From positions 4,597 through 21,531 of the forward strand of contig LSSL01000478.1 of NCBI GenBank assembly GCA_001953115.1: a stretch of 16,935 nucleotides of DNA, in the 5' to 3' direction. Of this stretch, positions 1 through 9,539 are shown in pieces (positions within the stretch are counted from its first letter, which is position 1; every line of letters starts with the position of its first letter). Both the position numbers and the translations under genes were made by a program. The notes beneath the pieces were generated by a model, which was not told the DNA's origin, ran no database searches, and worked only from the letters and a program-made list of their open reading frames with translations. The stretch comes from Smittium mucronatum. Taxonomy: Eukaryota; Kickxellomycota; Harpellomycetes; Harpellales; Legeriomycetaceae.

Positions 1-40
<40 letters not shown>
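1..40. repeat. (TA)20 dinucleotide microsatellite at window start
   Basis: Twenty uninterrupted TA units open the window and may continue beyond its left edge. This is a simple-sequence repeat with no coding potential. Confidence 0.95.
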
Positions 41-44
<4 letters not shown>

Positions 45-1088
45 GATTATGTTATATTTTTTCATTTATTTGGTTTTAAAATGAATTTTTTTATTAAAAT
101 ATACAAAAGTTAGAAGATATAACCCAGAATAGTTTTTTTAAAAAAAAAATGAAAATTTTTCATGAAGTAGACGAAAAGTCACGAAGACTAGTTTCTCGGT
201 ATTGTTTTTAGTATGGAATGAATAACTTTATTTTATCATAAAGTATCTATAATTTTTGAAATTAGTGGCTCTGGTATTGTATACTTTTATTAGCCTTGAA
301 ACCTTTCTATATTTTCTATTAAAATTTTTTTTATTGATTTATATAAAATTTTTCACGATTAAATAATAATTTTTAAAATTTGAATTTATTTTTTGGATCG
401 GATAAGAGTGAGTTTTTTAATTAAAAAAAATGAACGAAAATTCCTATTTAAAAAAACTTCCCAAATATTTTTTATGACAGATCGCATTCTAATTATTTAG
501 CTTTATGGCGTAATTTATGGATATTAGTTTAATGTTTTAAGTTAATGATTTTTCAATTCGATTTCTCAAATGATAAATTTAATATTAATACAGCGGTAAA
601 ATTAAGTTTTATACTTTTTTATTCATTTTTCAATAGATATAATATCACTTACTCTTTATTTAAAAAATAAACCCAAATCAAGGTGCATAATTTGTAAAAA
701 ATATTTATTTATGGGATGTTTCCATCAATAGAGAATAATAGCTTCCTTACCAAAAATATTTTCACGTAAAAAATATCAGAGGTATTTCTGGGGTAAAAAA
801 AAAGATGATAAAAAAATTTAATCAAAAAATTTTTTCGATGTTATTTTCATTTTATTGCTATTTAATGATAAAGTTTCATATTTTATTATTGTTATTTTTG
901 ATAATATTGAGATCGAAAACTAGTTCTTGTACCTGATTTAGAATAAGTATCCAAAATCCATTCAAATCGATTGGTTTCTGGATTACTATTTCTATAAAAT
1001 TATAATTTGGAAAAATTAAAAGATAAATAAATACAAAATATAAAATAAATCTTTCTAAATATGGGTGCCATATTTTTGTCCTTTGCGT

Positions 1089-1107
1089 GGGGGGGAGGGG
1101 GCGGGGG
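1089..1107. repeat. Interrupted poly-G tract
   Basis: G7, A, G5, C, G5 in a strongly AT-rich setting. The composition stands out and matches the G/C homopolymers seen elsewhere in the window. Confidence 0.9.
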
Positions 1108-1402
1108 TGTTTCTAAAAAAACCACCTCTGAAAACAAAACAAAATTACAATTTACCAAAAGTATATAGAAATAAGTAATTTTACAGTTAGTTTCGTTAAA
1201 TATAATCTTGAATAAATAAAATTACCAAAAACCCTAAACCCTCCACACCCCATTGTTAAATTTTACTACTCTTTATATTTTATCATACTTTTTCGAAATG
1301 TTTTTAGTTTGAAAAGATCCTGAGTTGAGATGAATTTACAGATCTTTTGTCTTTAAAAAATAATTTATAATCTAGATTTCAATTCTAATCCTTAACCAAT
1401 CA

Positions 1403-1414
1403 CCCCCCCCCCCC
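1403..1414. repeat. Poly-C tract (C12)
   Basis: Twelve consecutive C in AT-rich non-coding DNA, one of several long G/C homopolymers in this window. Confidence 0.9.
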
Positions 1415-2288
1415 AAACATCAACATTCGGGTTATATTAAAACAAAAACGATTCAGACGCTTTTACACTAGGATTTAACTTTACTGAACACTTTATTCCT
1501 AGATTTTTTTTTTTGGTCCTGGTTATTTATTATTCAATTTGGATGATAGGACCGAAATTAATTAAAGAGCGAAAAACCAGCCAGCTCATATACAAATTAC
1601 TATTTTTTTATTCCTTGCTAAAAATAATATAATTTTTAAACAATCTAAAAATTTAAAATATTGTGATGTTGAAATATTTATATATTGTGGAATGTACGTG
1701 TAAAAGTTGGAAATCGTCTCATATCAAAGAAAACCGCCACTTTTGGCTGTTAATCTGTTAAAGGTCTGAGCCCCATGGGATGAGGGGGGAAGTTAATATA
1801 ATGAAATGATAAGCTCTAATTCTCTATATTCCCAACATCCCCCTCTTTTTTTCAAACAGTAATAATTTTTCTAAAGATTTTATCCTATTTCTTTTTCTTT
1901 TGGAAAAAATAAAATTATTTGTATTATTTATAACCGAATTTTTTTCATTAAAAAAAAAGGGTTCTTTAAACTATTGTTTTTTCTGTAAAATTTTTTTTTT
2001 TTTTGAAAAAAAACTCGATATTCCAAATTAAAAATAGTGTTTATGACGCGAATAATCATTAAATGTATAGGAATGGATGCAGTAATGTTCGATGTTTTGA
2101 AATCTTTTAGAATTATTCCCTAAAAGTTTTAAATGGATGAGATTTGAATATCAAATCCAGTAAAGTTATATTTGAGGTATAGAGAAATTGAACATGAAAC
2201 AAGGATTAATTCTTTGTATTATAGAGGTAAAGTCGAAAAAGAATAGTATTGTAAAAATTCGGGTTAGTAGGGAAGGAAAATTATTCTA

Positions 2289-4812
2289 TTACCACATGAA
2301 TCTCATTATTTCGTTTGGATTTTGAGGCCAAATGAAAGGTTTATTGAAAAATAGGTAGTATACACCAAGGTTAATGACAAGATTCCATACAAGCTCTGTT
2401 AAAGTACGAGATTTTCCGGGTTGTTCAATGTGAAGGCGGTAAAAGTAATAAGGCATTATGAAATATCTGAATTCAAGTAAAGGACTTGGAATCAATGTGA
2501 TAGCTATCCCGATGAAGGTGATAAAACACCAGATTATAGATTTCGATTTTGCTATTTATTGAGAGCAGGTAAAGTTGAGAAATTCGAAAGTAAATAACAT
2601 TAAATGGAAACCTAGCTCACAAGATAAAAAGCAAGAAAGATATAAATTTTAAATTGAATACCTAAAGATCTCCAGCACAACCAGCCAGCATAAAAATATA
2701 CTGGAACAAGGATGTATCTGATTAAATAATGTCTACGGTAAACATCTTTCCAAATATAGAAAGAAAAGTGTCTGTTGTCACTTAAAATAAAAGGGTGCTC
2801 AATCCTGAATAAATATCAAAAGATAAGTGAGTTGTTGTTTTTTTGTTGTCAAGAATAAATTAATGGAACAATGGATTGAAATGAAAGTAAATAAAACTTG
2901 CGTATGATACTTGACGGTATAAAGGATAGCAGAACACACGGTTACGTAAAAAAAGAATCTCCAAGATCTAATTAAAAATGATAAATGATGAACGGAAGTT
3001 GGGGAGAGCACAAAGTTTTTTGGAAATAAAAAGAGGGCGAAAGATTGAGATAGATTTTTAAAAAAGTTGGATTTAAAGAGTCAGATGAGAATTGGGGGTG
3101 GGGGGGGTAAATATTGAACTTTTTACCGTAGAAAGTTTTTCCTGAAAAAATAAATGGGATCGACAATATGCGAAATAGCGGGAAAACACATTCCAGCTAG
3201 GAACATAATCAAATAGTACATTTGCGGGAAATGTAAAGTTGCAACATGGTTGCTTTTATCTCCTATAAAAAAAGGGGGGGGGGGATAGAAATAGAAAAAT
3301 CCTGCTATAAAATTAAGAGAAATAGTACCTAAAACTATCCCTCCATTGGAATAAAGAAAGTAGGCAAAAGAAGAAAACACGACAAGGTATCCAGAGAGAG
3401 TGATTAGGAGATTGGGAAGATTGGATAATGTGGCGATAAGAACAACTTTAAATTGGGTCAAGAAGGAGTCTAAAATAAATAATAAAAAGAGAGATAGTTT
3501 TTGAATGAAATTCCTTTAAAAGAAATTTTAATTATTAAAAAATTTGATAATGTTTTATAAAAGAAAGAAATGGGAAAAAAGTAAAAGTAGAAAGAATAAA
3601 TTAAAAGCGAAAATAAAATAGATGGTATACCTAGAGTTCTGGTAGAGTAAGCGGGTTGGTTAATGATAGCCTGGTTTGTAGGGCTAGATAAGGTATTTAA
3701 TTCTTGCAAAACTGAATAACCCATAACCATAGCAGCATAAATAACGTTAGTTTGTCTCATTGAGAGGGATATTAGAAAGATCTAATTTTTAAATATTGGG
3801 TGGTATTAGATGGAACATGGGATAGAAAAGAAAAAGAAAAAAAGTAAAAGTAATAGGATAAACTTACAAAGGAACTGAGCCAATATTTTTTATCGAGGGC
3901 AAACTTGTATCCCAAAAGAACAGATAAGAGGGAGGCGACTTCGGTGTAGTAGAGTTGATTAAAGAAGAAGGAAACGGGGAAAAACATGAGGGTGATTGTG
4001 GTTAGAGCCTTCCAAGCATGAGATTTGTTCTTGTTCAAAGTGGAAATCAAAGAATGAAGTACAAAAAATAGAGCTAAAGACAAAATGTAATTGTAGGTTC
4101 GTAAAGCTTTGACGGAACAGCCGTTAGTATCAGTAAGTCCTAAAAACTGGGAAACTTTAACGAAAACTAGAGACACTATATACCTAAAAAGGAAAAAAAT
4201 AAAAAGGGATAAATGAAGGTTGGGAAACGACAGGTTTGATTGAGAAATACCAGAAAAATAGGTAATATTTTAAGGGGGGGGGGTATTTGGGGAATAAGTT
4301 GAAGAAAAGAGTAAAGAGAAGGCGAAATAAAAGAACTTACAAACCGGGAGGCGTAGTAAGTTTTGGATCATAGGAAAAATAATCACCACGACAATAAGCT
4401 TGAACTTGGCCGACATGAAAGATTTCATCCTAAAGAAGGAAAAATAAAGGCTAGGATTAGAAGATGGTATAAGAAATAGTTAGTTGAGGGGAAAAGTAAA
4501 GAAGATAAGAAAATGGGGGGGGGGGCAGAGAACTTAGAAAAAGGGAAATTTTTAAAGAGCACATTGGATAAAACAAAGGTTGAAGGAGGGCAAACTCACC
4601 ATGTAAGGGAGAGGCACTAATTTGTTGGTTCGAATGAGGATGGCAAGACCAACGATGGAGTATATTGCAAAAGCGAGCTTGGAAGTGTTGTCCATAGTGT
4701 AGAGAATAAATATCTGGGCATGCGAGACGTTAGGGGTATATAAAGTCGAGCAGAAGTTGGAGTTTGCTATTGAACCTGTAGTTATATAGGCAGGAGCAAA
4801 AAGACGGGACAT
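2289..4812 (-). CDS. ALG10: ALG10/DIE2 dolichyl-P-Glc:Glc2Man9GlcNAc2-PP-dolichol alpha-1,2-glucosyltransferase (9 exons)
   Basis: Integral ER membrane glycosyltransferase of family GT59. It adds the third, terminal glucose to the lipid-linked oligosaccharide, using dolichyl-phosphate-glucose. I built nine exons on the minus strand: 4812-4600, 4429-4341, 4183-3868, 3781-3631, 3469-3329, 3262-3127, 2967-2911, 2804-2662 and 2551-2289. They sum to 1509 nt, 502 residues plus TAA, and the phase holds across all eight junctions; every intron has GT..AG ends. Family signatures appear in order: DEIFHVGQ (72-79) and [11 protein letters not shown] (92-102), spanning introns 1-2; [15 protein letters not shown] (from 215); NGGIVLGDKSNH (298-309), spanning intron 5; [16 protein letters not shown] (from 371), after intron 7; [10 protein letters not shown] near the C-terminus; and a final RFMW. 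Between motifs the chain is strongly hydrophobic, as expected of a multispanning protein, and its length is close to known orthologues. The N-terminus is uncertain: Met40 (4695) lies nearer the usual family start. Introns 1, 2, 5 and 6 contain poly-C tracts. Confidence 0.95.
2552..2661 (-). other. ALG10 intron 8
   Basis: Donor GTATTC, acceptor AATAG, 110 nt, splitting an Ala codon (G|CA). Splicing joins a membrane segment to AKSKSIIW, followed by the conserved [10 protein letters not shown] block. Confidence 0.85.
2805..2910 (-). other. ALG10 intron 7
   Basis: Donor GTATCA, acceptor TTCAG, 106 nt, splitting a Lys codon (AA|G). The next GT, at CAA|GTTTTA, would bring a stop into frame, which favours this donor. 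The downstream exon opens with [12 protein letters not shown]. Confidence 0.85.
2968..3126 (-). other. ALG10 intron 6, with C8-A-C5 tract
   Basis: Donor GTAAAA, acceptor TTAG, 159 nt, splitting an Arg codon (CG|A). The poly-C tract (3094-3107) sits near the donor rather than the acceptor. Confidence 0.85.
3263..3328 (-). other. ALG10 intron 5 (66 nt), with C11 tract near the acceptor
   Basis: Donor GTACTA, acceptor TATAG. Splicing restores NGGIVLGDKSNH, which strongly supports both ends. The sense C11 (3274-3284) ends about 11 nt before the acceptor and so occupies the polypyrimidine-tract position. Confidence 0.93.
3470..3630 (-). other. ALG10 intron 4
   Basis: Donor GTATAC, acceptor TTTTAG, 161 nt, splitting an Asp codon (G|AC). 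It is AT-rich without a poly-C tract. Confidence 0.85.
3782..3867 (-). other. ALG10 intron 3
   Basis: Donor GTAAGT, acceptor ATTAG, 86 nt, phase 0. Splicing joins a membrane segment to [12 protein letters not shown]. There is no poly-C tract. Confidence 0.9.
4184..4340 (-). other. ALG10 intron 2, with C10 tract on the sense strand
   Basis: Donor GTAAGT, acceptor TTTTTAG, 157 nt, splitting the Leu codon of TTPPGLY. The sense C10 is at 4274-4283, about 90 nt upstream of the acceptor. Confidence 0.93.
4430..4599 (-). other. ALG10 intron 1, with C11 tract on the sense strand
   Basis: Donor GTGAGT and acceptor TTTAG, phase 0, 170 nt. The sense-strand C11 (4515-4525) lies about 85 nt upstream of the acceptor. 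The boundary is supported by PYM joining DEIFH, matching the conserved family motif. Confidence 0.93.
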
Positions 4813-4864
4813 ATATTAATCACTAACTGAACTGGTTCTATTTTTCGACATCTTTGCAATATGC

Positions 4865-5085
4865 CCTGCATTTTTAATTTGCAAGCAGCTAATCAGCTTT
4901 TTCCTTTATGCAAATAAAACCTCACCAGTGGGCCGGTGATGGCTGATTGGTTGTCGAATGGAAATATAGAAATCCGACTCTCTATTTCTGATTCGGCAAC
5001 TATATTAGCTGTGCGGTCAATCATATGCTGAGAAACTCTATTTAAGTCCAAAGCTTTTCGATCCGGCTGGATACGTATCATATTT
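4865..5085 (-). CDS. Unidentified coding-like exon(s) upstream of ALG10 (partial gene)
   Basis: The minus-strand stretch 5085-4926 reads as polar, amphipathic, protein-like sequence containing RKALDLNRVSQHMIDRTANI and then FDNQSAITGPL. It is flanked by a plausible acceptor (TGTAG at 5086) and donor (CTG|GTGAGG at 4925). A 60-nt intron to an acceptor at 4866 (ATGCAG) is possible, but the exon it would open overlaps the ALG10 start and is unconvincing. Unspliced, the frame ends at 4893 after about 62 residues from an ATG at 5081. Its GC content is visibly above the flanks. I do not recognise the family. A short helical stretch loosely recalls the LAMTOR1/Ragulator p18 core, but this is a weak resemblance. 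Upstream exons would have to lie beyond 5100, and none is clear. It could also be a pseudogene fragment. Confidence 0.4.
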
Positions 5086-5189
5086 CTACATTTGGAAAAG
5101 TAAAGATTTATGAACCAATTATACTGCGTCTTTGGTAAATCAGTGGATTTTTCTTTTGTATTACGGAATTTTATAGTAAAAAGATGAAT

Positions 5190-5700
5190 GAGTGGATATT
5201 AATCTCTGGAGCTCACTATTTTTTTATGTTTGTTTAGCCATTGGAATCTATCCTGAACGCCCGAAAAAAGGTCAGTTGCGAAAAATAGCAATTATTCTTC
5301 ACCGGATCTGCCCGATCTATATTTTTATCAGATGTTGTGTTTCTGTCGGAGCTAAATATCGCCAATCCAGTTTTCCAATAACAGGAATTAATCAATTTAA
5401 TAGAGCTCGGGGTGTTGGTGAGGGTGGGGCAGGGTTAAGGCATGGGTCCTGATTATCTAATAATAAAAATATGCTTTTCATACATACCTATAAGTGATGA
5501 AATAGAATTGAATCATTCTAAAAATAGATTTAAAAAAAAAAGGAATTCGATGATATATTTACCTTTTTTGGAAGGTCGGTATATTAGAGTTACAGTCCAG
5601 CCGATCAGATCAAATAATTTTGCTTTTTATCGACTATTAACACTGGTATTTTATGAATTGAGCCGCATAAATATCCCCCACATAAAGAAAACTTAAATAC
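5190..5700. other. Moderately GC-richer, ambiguous stretch; possible exons or relic
   Basis: GC content at about 5235-5420 and 5575-5640 is above the surrounding spacer. Both strands hold short open stretches: one of 86 codons on the plus strand (5192-5452), and on the minus strand a 66-residue open frame across about 5230-5430 and another ending in RPSKKG at about 5580-5640 next to a GTAAAT donor-like site. No frame shows a family motif I know. These may be exons of the same minus-strand gene as 4926-5085, exons of a plus-strand gene, or a decayed insertion. I do not call a CDS. Confidence 0.3.
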
Positions 5701-7112
5701 GGAATCAAACCTATTGTAGGCGGGAGAGAACCCCCCTCCCCTTCCACCAGCGTTCGGAATTATGAAGAACAAAAAAAATCAATCTGCAGTGAGAACAGCT
5801 TAGATGAAGAAAGAGTATATTATTGGGATGATCATGTCTTTTTTTGTTTTTTTTTTTCATATTAGAGAAATTATCGCAATGAAGTAAGTTTGACGAATTA
5901 AATATTCGAGATAAGTGATATTTTTGAGTTAAATCGAAAAATTGGGGGATAATTGTATTTTTGAATAATTAAACAAATGGAGACAAATAAATAAATAAAT
6001 CGGCCAACAAAATCGAAAGTACCCTTTTATATTAAATGTGGAGCTTAAAGTTTTCAAATATAGGAATGACATAAAATGATAGATGCAAAGCTTATGGAAA
6101 AAGTAATTTGAAAAATGTTCGCTTATTGGATAATTGAAGGAGTTATTCTGATATAACTAAATGGTTTAGGAAATTTGGTCTAAATTAAATAAAACTAATC
6201 TAACTAGCTTTTTTTAAATAATTATGGCTAGTAATTTTTGGAAATAAGATGTATTCGTTTTTAGCCATAGTCCTTTTTATCTAATACTTGCTAATTAGTA
6301 GCTCACATTTTTTTGTGGATTATCATTTTTTGGTACTTAAAATATCCAATTGAATGCATGAGCTACCAAGTTTTAGTTTTTTAAAACCTTACAGCTTTTG
6401 GATCTGTTTATGTAGATTCCACTATTTAGCTATTTAGCTTTTTCAATATTTAACCCTTTCAGGGGCATAAGATGTTTTGAGCTTCTATTTTTCTCATTTT
6501 CATTCTCCATTAGATAATTTTATGCATAAACTAATTATAAAGAATTATTTCTAATATATTTTTTAATAAAAAAAGAAAAAGATACATTTTTGTGCTGGTA
6601 GTACTAAATTTTTTAAATAAAAGATGGTTAATTGCAACTTTACACTTTGGGTTGAAGATGAATTAGTTCGAATTCTATTTCCAATTGACCCACAAGTAGC
6701 TTCGCCTGACTTTTTTTTAATAAATTTTGCTTTTGTTTATTTCTCCTTAGTCTTTTAATTTAAAAGTCTTATTATAATTAGAATAGATGAATCCAAAAAC
6801 AAAGTTTGGAGATTAAAATAAAGTAGCTAATGACATATAACTTTTTATTAAAAGTAAACCAAAGCAGGGTGAGCTCTAGCCATTAATGATTGCACAATTA
6901 CGCAATTTAGCTCCTAAATGACTAAAAAAATAATATTGTATTTGGATTAATTATGCTTATTAATTTTTAATTTTTTTTATTGACTGAATTAAAAATATTT
7001 TTACAAATTAAATATATTTTATAATTTTAATACAAAATTAAGCATCAATTTCATAAAAAGTGTGCTATTTTATAATAACTGAGCTTTTTTTTTAAAGCCT
7101 AGATTTTGTTGA
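5701..7112. other. AT-rich spacer, no gene seen
   Basis: There is no open frame of note, no RNA gene and no clear repeat family here. The sequence is dominated by A/T runs; a C-rich patch lies near 5730-5745. Confidence 0.65.
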
Positions 7113-7187
7113 ACTAATCGAGCTCTTTAGAGCAAAGGTTTGTTCATATTATATGAGGGGCAATAAAATTCCGTGATAAAAAAAATA

Positions 7188-7355
7188 AATTATACGAGGT
7201 GAGGAGGCATATTAAGTTTTACCACCTTATTGTATATAACTAAACAGAAAATTACAAACCAATAACATTGAGTGAATAAAATTAACTAATGAATTTTTTT
7301 ATATATGGCGTGTAAAGTACTCGGTTGTGTTATCCTTATAATTTTTCGGCAAAGG
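7188..7355 (+). repeat. DIRS inverted terminal repeat (element 3' side)
   Basis: This matches the reverse complement of 11228-11402 over about 170 bp, with substitutions and small indels. The best-kept core is ATATATGGCGTGTAAA (7301-7316), followed by a shared TTATCCTTAT and GCAAAGGTA. The outer extension at 7113-7187 is specific to this end and pairs with the internal complementary region. Confidence 0.9.
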
Positions 7356-7373
7356 TAAATGGCCACGGTTGGG

Positions 7374-7483
7374 AGGGGCTTAATATGTCTCCTCCCCTCG
7401 TATAATATGAGTAAATCTTCGCTCTAAAGAACTCGATTAATTCTAAAATTATACTTTTGGGAGGAGACATATAAAGTTACTCC
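7374..7483. repeat. DIRS internal complementary region (ICR)
   Basis: Two joined halves. The part at 7374-7440 is the reverse complement of the outer edge of the left repeat (7116-7160 continued at 7200-7216), sharing CTCGATTA, CTCTAAAGA and TAATATG blocks. The part at 7446-7483 is the reverse complement of the outer edge of the other repeat (about 11368-11400), sharing ATTATAC and GGAG/GAGGACA-type blocks. It therefore complements the junction that would form if the two element ends met in a circle, which is the known role of the DIRS1 ICR in completing replication. Confidence 0.85.
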
Positions 7484-7489
7484 AAATTT

Positions 7490-8500
7490 AATATCGACTC
7501 AGTCAGTTATTCTGAAAATTTCTTGTGAGTCGATAATATATATTGAAGATGTAATAGTTAAATCAGAATGCGTGCGAAACTATTACATCTGCAGATTTCC
7601 CAGATTTAGCGGCCAGTGTAGCACCGATGACTCTACCCTTAGGTATGGGTGTGTCTGATTCGCACTGCATTGGTCCAGATATCTATTGGATATTCAAAAA
7701 ATGCTGTTTACTTATATTTGTCTTGAACCATATTAATAAATCTCAATAATATATTTGCAATACATTTTTTATTATTAGGATGGGGTTTTTTGCAAAGGAT
7801 AAAAGCTATATTTTTCATATAAACTGAACATACTAATGATGGTAATAAAATAAGGTATGTGTGTGGACTTATCCGACAGTAATTTTCAATTAGACGTCCA
7901 CAAAGTTTTTTTTTGGTGCTACTATAACTAGATGTGGTATTCCTGTTACAGAATTGCTGCGCTCTTCATCTATTCTGTGAATATAGCTGGATATAAAAAA
8001 TTCTGTTATTGATAAAACACAACATAGCTTAGCGGTAAGATTCTTGATAGAGAGCCTGGTTGAAGACTCCCATTCTTTGAAACGATCCAAAACCGGGGTG
8101 ATATCTATATTATACCTAACAAATTATCTAATCTAATTATCGTCTAATTTCTTTATAAACTCAGAAAAAATTTAATTATTTGACATATTTGTAGTATTTT
8201 CCGCTAATTGTGCTAGGGAAGATTTTTATAATTTTATGGAGCCTACTTTCGGCCTTTCCTCTGTGCATATTTCCGCCAGAAAATTGATTTTTTGAAAGGC
8301 AAACATATTAGCGTTTAATTAATTCGAGGTTCGCCGGTCTAGAAACCGCTGCTGGACAGAGCTGTAATAGAGCGACGTCTGGAATGCCATTTTTTTAAAA
8401 TTGTAAAATCAACGACATAAGTAAAGAGAATTTGAGCTTCCAGGAAACACGACTAATAATACAAGCTATTAATCACCAATGCTTGTTTTCCGAGAGCAGA
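7490..8500 (-). pseudogene. Decayed DIRS tyrosine recombinase
   Basis: DIRS elements use a phage-lambda-type tyrosine recombinase instead of an integrase. Here the core is recognisable in 8110-7890: DITPVLDRFKEWESSTRLS, then LTAKLCCVLSITEF, SYIHRIDEERS and LVIVAPKK. The C-terminal part at 7660-7500 reads GRVIGATLAAKSGKSADVIV, then SHAF and YYRLTRN, which matches the segment ending in the nucleophilic Tyr. The first catalytic Arg normally lies just before the SDIHRI-type sequence (an LRASD pattern); this copy reads FFISSY, so it appears lost. The N-terminal third (8500-8120) is heavily broken. A stop immediately follows the APKK block, and the region 7880-7700 is unreadable as protein. Confidence 0.82.
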
Positions 8501-8549
8501 GACTTTCCTCTTTTTGAATCTGGTATTATCGTGGTTCCCTCAGATTTAG

Positions 8550-9290
8550 TGGCTGAGAAATTTTAGAGGCATGAGATCCGAAAACCATATAACTGATTTC
8601 CACATTGGTATCACGTTTGTCATTTTTATCCGTTCTCTGCAAACTTTATGTAATACTTGTTGGATCAGGTTCCACGGTGTGTAACTGTAAGGGTTGTTGA
8701 AACATGAAAAATTGTATATCAGTGAGTTCCGTCGCAATGCATTCGTGTCCGGGAACCAGATGAATTAGGCCTCTATCTTTTTTTTTTTGATTTTTTTTTG
8801 CACAGCATCTATTTATCTTTTTGTTTGATTTGGATGAAAACAGGACCACATATTTTTGGCCGTATAATAGGTTCAGTTTTTTAATTCCTCCTGTGATAGA
8901 TACCACTCTGTTTGCGCGTTCAGTCTGCTTGGCGAATCTACTGTATTGAGCATCGAAGGAACATATGTGACCTGAGACATTGTATTTTTTTTCAGGCAGT
9001 GTTCTCATATTTTCTCCGCTATCTCGAGTGGTTTTGGGGAATTCTTTCCCCCAAAATTTCTTAAATACGCTATTGTAGTCGTGTTGACTGAGTGTACTAA
9101 CATTGAACTTTCTACCACGCTCTTGATCCTGAGAGCATAAAGTACTAATAGAAGCTCTTTGTAATTGATATGCATCTTCTCCTTGGTTTGATTCCATACT
9201 CCCGAGCAAAACCTGGGTCCTGCTACTATCTCCCAGTCTTTGTCGCTGGAATCTGCGAAAATTTCTATTTATACAGTTTCAAGCAAAAAT
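8550..9290 (-). pseudogene. Decayed DIRS RNase H domain and linker
   Basis: One frame gives INYKELLLVLYALRIKS, LVHSVNTTIAY, LRNFGGKNSPKPLEIAEKIW and YVPSMLNTVDSPSRLNAQTEW, which follow the RNase H block of DIRS elements. At 8546-8737 another frame gives YTPWNLIQQVLHKV and PMWKSVIWF, matching the linker that precedes the recombinase. Frames change between blocks. In VHSVNTT a Val occupies the place where the family normally has the catalytic Asp of an SDN triplet, so the nuclease would be inactive even without the frameshifts. An A-rich run at about 8770-8805 coincides with one of the shifts. Confidence 0.83.
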
Positions 9291-9539
9291 GGGAGACCGT
9301 TCCGTGACGAAATTTTACTTTTACAGAACAATAGGTTCTGCATAACAGTTTTCTTCGGAATTAATGTCGACTTCCATCAATTCAGCCTCAATAATTTCTT
9401 GTTCTTTAGTTACAGGAGTCTACAAAGAATAAGACGGACTGAGAGCAGGGTGAAGATATTGATTGAGCTTTCTCATTCAAACTCGCCAGAAATATCAAAT
9501 TCGTCTTTCAAGGTTTCAGTATTTTGTTGGACTCTGGTA

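Larger units (their letters stand above)
41..2288. other. AT-rich non-coding spacer downstream of ALG10
   Basis: I see no supportable gene in this 2.2 kb. It is very AT-rich, with many A and T runs and frequent stops in all frames. The notable content is homopolymeric G or C: a compound G tract at 1089-1107 (G7 A G5 C G5) and a C12 run at 1403-1414. A short CCCTAAACCCT at 1232-1242 resembles two telomere-type units but is not part of an array. The 3' untranslated region of ALG10, on the minus strand, should lie just below 2289; no canonical AATAAA was found close to the stop codon. Confidence 0.7.

Noticed and set aside
1232..1242. CCCTAAACCCT, resembling telomeric repeat units.
   Set aside because: Only about one and a half units, with no array and no neighbouring degenerate units; expected by chance in repeat-rich AT DNA.
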